Source of the DNA: Hyphomicrobiaceae bacterium
Lineage (GTDB): Bacteria > Pseudomonadota > Alphaproteobacteria > Rhizobiales > Hyphomicrobiaceae
Length of the DNA: 64,000 nucleotides
Assembly: GCA_022844275.1 (NCBI GenBank)
Contig: JALHMB010000003.1
Span: 558,001-622,000 of the forward strand
Direction of reading: 5' to 3'
Position 1 is the first letter of the stretch, and each line of letters opens with the position of its first letter. Of the stretch, positions 63,142 to 64,000 are shown one piece after another. The position numbers were made by a program, and so were the translations under genes. The notes under the pieces were generated by a model, which had not been told where the DNA came from, did not search any database, and was given only the letters and a program-made list of their open reading frames with translations.

Positions 63142-64000
63142 ATGCGCGATTTCGCCTTTCCCGGCCGCTCGGCTGTCTATGCTACGCGCGCCATGTGCGC
63201 GACGTCGCACCCGCTGGCGACCATGGCGGCCATCGAGCAGCTTAAGAGTGGCGGCAATGCGCTCGACGCCGCCATCGCTGCGACCGCCGTCATGTGCGTC
63301 GTCGAGCCGGCCATGACCGGCATTGGCGGGGACTGCTTCGCCATCATCGCCAAACCGGGCACGCGACCCGTCGCATTCAACGCTTCAGGTCGCGCTCCCA
63401 AGGCTGCGACGCCGGAGTGGTACGCCAAGCAAGGCATCAAGAGCATTGGCATGCAGACGCCGCACGCTGTGACCGTGCCGGGCGCCATCGACGGCTGGGC
63501 GACACTGCTCAAGGACTACGGCACACGCTCCTTCGCCGACGTGCTCGCGCGCGCGATCGAGTATGCCGAGGGCGGCTTCATCGTCGCACCGCGCGTCGCC
63601 TGGGATTGGAGCAAGGTCGTCGAGAAGCTCAGCGTGCACCCCGGCGCCCGCCAGCACCTGCTGCCGGGTGGTCGCGCACCCAAGCTCGGCGAGCGCGTGA
63701 AATTCCCCGAGCTTGGCAAGACCTTGCGCGCTATTGCCGCCAAGGGCCGAGATGCCTTCTACACGGGCGAGATCGCGGCCGACATGGTCGCCGAGCTCAA
63801 GGAGATCGGCGGCCTCCACACCATGGAGGACTTCGGCAGCCAGAGCGCGTCCTACGTCGAGCCGATCAAGGTGCCTTATCGCGGGGCTGATCTCTACGAG
63901 CTGCCGCCGAACAACCAGGGCATTGTCGCACTCATCATGCTGCGCGTTCTCGACCGGCTTGGATCGCTCGGCAGCGATCCGCTCTCCTGGGAGCGCTACC
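63142..64000 (+). CDS. Gamma-glutamyltransferase family protein, N-terminal part
   Basis: 286 codons lie in the window; the gene runs off the right edge. The ATG at 63142 follows ACAGGAGTTTCTCG. Blocks of the large-subunit precursor are clear: SAVYATRAMCATSHPLATMA, GGNALDAAIAATAVMCVVEP, MTGIGGDCFAIIAKPGTRP, FNASGRAP and TVPGAIDGWATLLKDYGTRS. The catalytic threonine that starts the small subunit is further right, so activity cannot be judged. The lack of a signal peptide suggests the cytoplasmic branch (YwrD-like) and not the classic periplasmic GGT. Confidence 0.9.
   Translation, partial: MRDFAFPGRSAVYATRAMCATSHPLATMAAIEQLKSGGNALDAAIAATAVMCVVEPAMTGIGGDCFAIIAKPGTRPVAFNASGRAPKAATPEWYAKQGIKSIGMQTPHAVTVPGAIDGWATLLKDYGTRSFADVLARAIEYAEGGFIVAPRVAWDWSKVVEKLSVHPGARQHLLPGGRAPKLGERVKFPELGKTLRAIAAKGRDAFYTGEIAADMVAELKEIGGLHTMEDFGSQSASYVEPIKVPYRGADLYELPPNNQGIVALIMLRVLDRLGSLGSDPLSWERY

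Overview
This is a high-GC (about 65%) chromosomal window from an alphaproteobacterium, most likely a Rhizobiales/Hyphomicrobiales member related to Hyphomicrobium or Rhodoplanes-type bacteria. The signs are an Irr-type iron box in front of a membrane-bound ferritin (MbfA), aroA-cmk-rpsA and glyA-nrdR-ribD gene orders, an NdvA-type glucan exporter, a form II (S-L-M order) CO-dehydrogenase-like operon and a PetP/PetR-like MarR + OmpR pair. I see no phage, insertion sequence, CRISPR array, tRNA or rRNA. The window holds 57 protein genes that I can support, cut at both ends (a TRAP binding protein on the left, a gamma-glutamyltransferase on the right).

Layout. 1-2.9 kb: TRAP solute-binding protein, a lactonase-like metallo-beta-lactamase and malonyl-CoA decarboxylase (possible malonate use). 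2.9-6.2 kb: a complete hypochlorite/oxidised-methionine defence locus: nrsF-sigF on the minus strand, and mrpX, msrP and msrQ on the plus strand, with a textbook SigF-type promoter (GTAACC-N16-CGAA) in front of mrpX. 6.3-7.3 kb: mbfA behind an Irr/ICE palindrome. 7.4-20 kb: mixed accessory metabolism and envelope genes (2-hydroxyacid dehydrogenase + MFS, PaaG-like enoyl-CoA isomerase, MFS, UbiB kinase-like protein, DUF1287 protein, secreted amidohydrolase, lipoprotein with a transglutaminase-like Cys/His/Asp arrangement, trmFO). 20-24 kb: pncC-like amidohydrolase, MFS, 3-hydroxyisobutyrate-dehydrogenase-like oxidoreductase, DUF482 acyltransferase. 24-33 kb: housekeeping (rpsA, cmk, aroA, MoxR ATPase, glyA, nrdR, ribD, thioesterase). 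33-35 kb: a 650-base gene-free stretch, ptsN, uppP. 35-45 kb: a large AsmA protein, a DUF4139 protein, and an NdvA exporter overlapping an FAD oxidoreductase. 45-50 kb: Tat-exported metallo-hydrolase and the form II CO-dehydrogenase-like S-L-M operon. 50-55 kb: phasin-like protein, ilvE, and a MarR/response regulator/histidine kinase operon. 55-64 kb: csaA, YihY membrane protein, gamma-carbonic anhydrase plus a redoxin with a 26-histidine tail, pyrE, a DevBCA-type ABC exporter, DUF2147 protein, and the start of ggt.

The least explained signals are: (1) a family of about 76-base two-arm palindromes that occurs twice as a closely spaced pair (39275-39440 and 57962-58125), with related arm and loop sequences; (2) the thioredoxin-fold protein with the extreme His/Asp tail, co-transcribed with a gamma-class carbonic anhydrase; (3) the transglutaminase-like lipoprotein; and (4) the gene-free region before ptsN. 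The SigF/MrpX/MsrPQ locus is the most complete recognisable system and matches a hypochlorite-response system known from Azospira; here it occurs in an alphaproteobacterium with its promoter visible.
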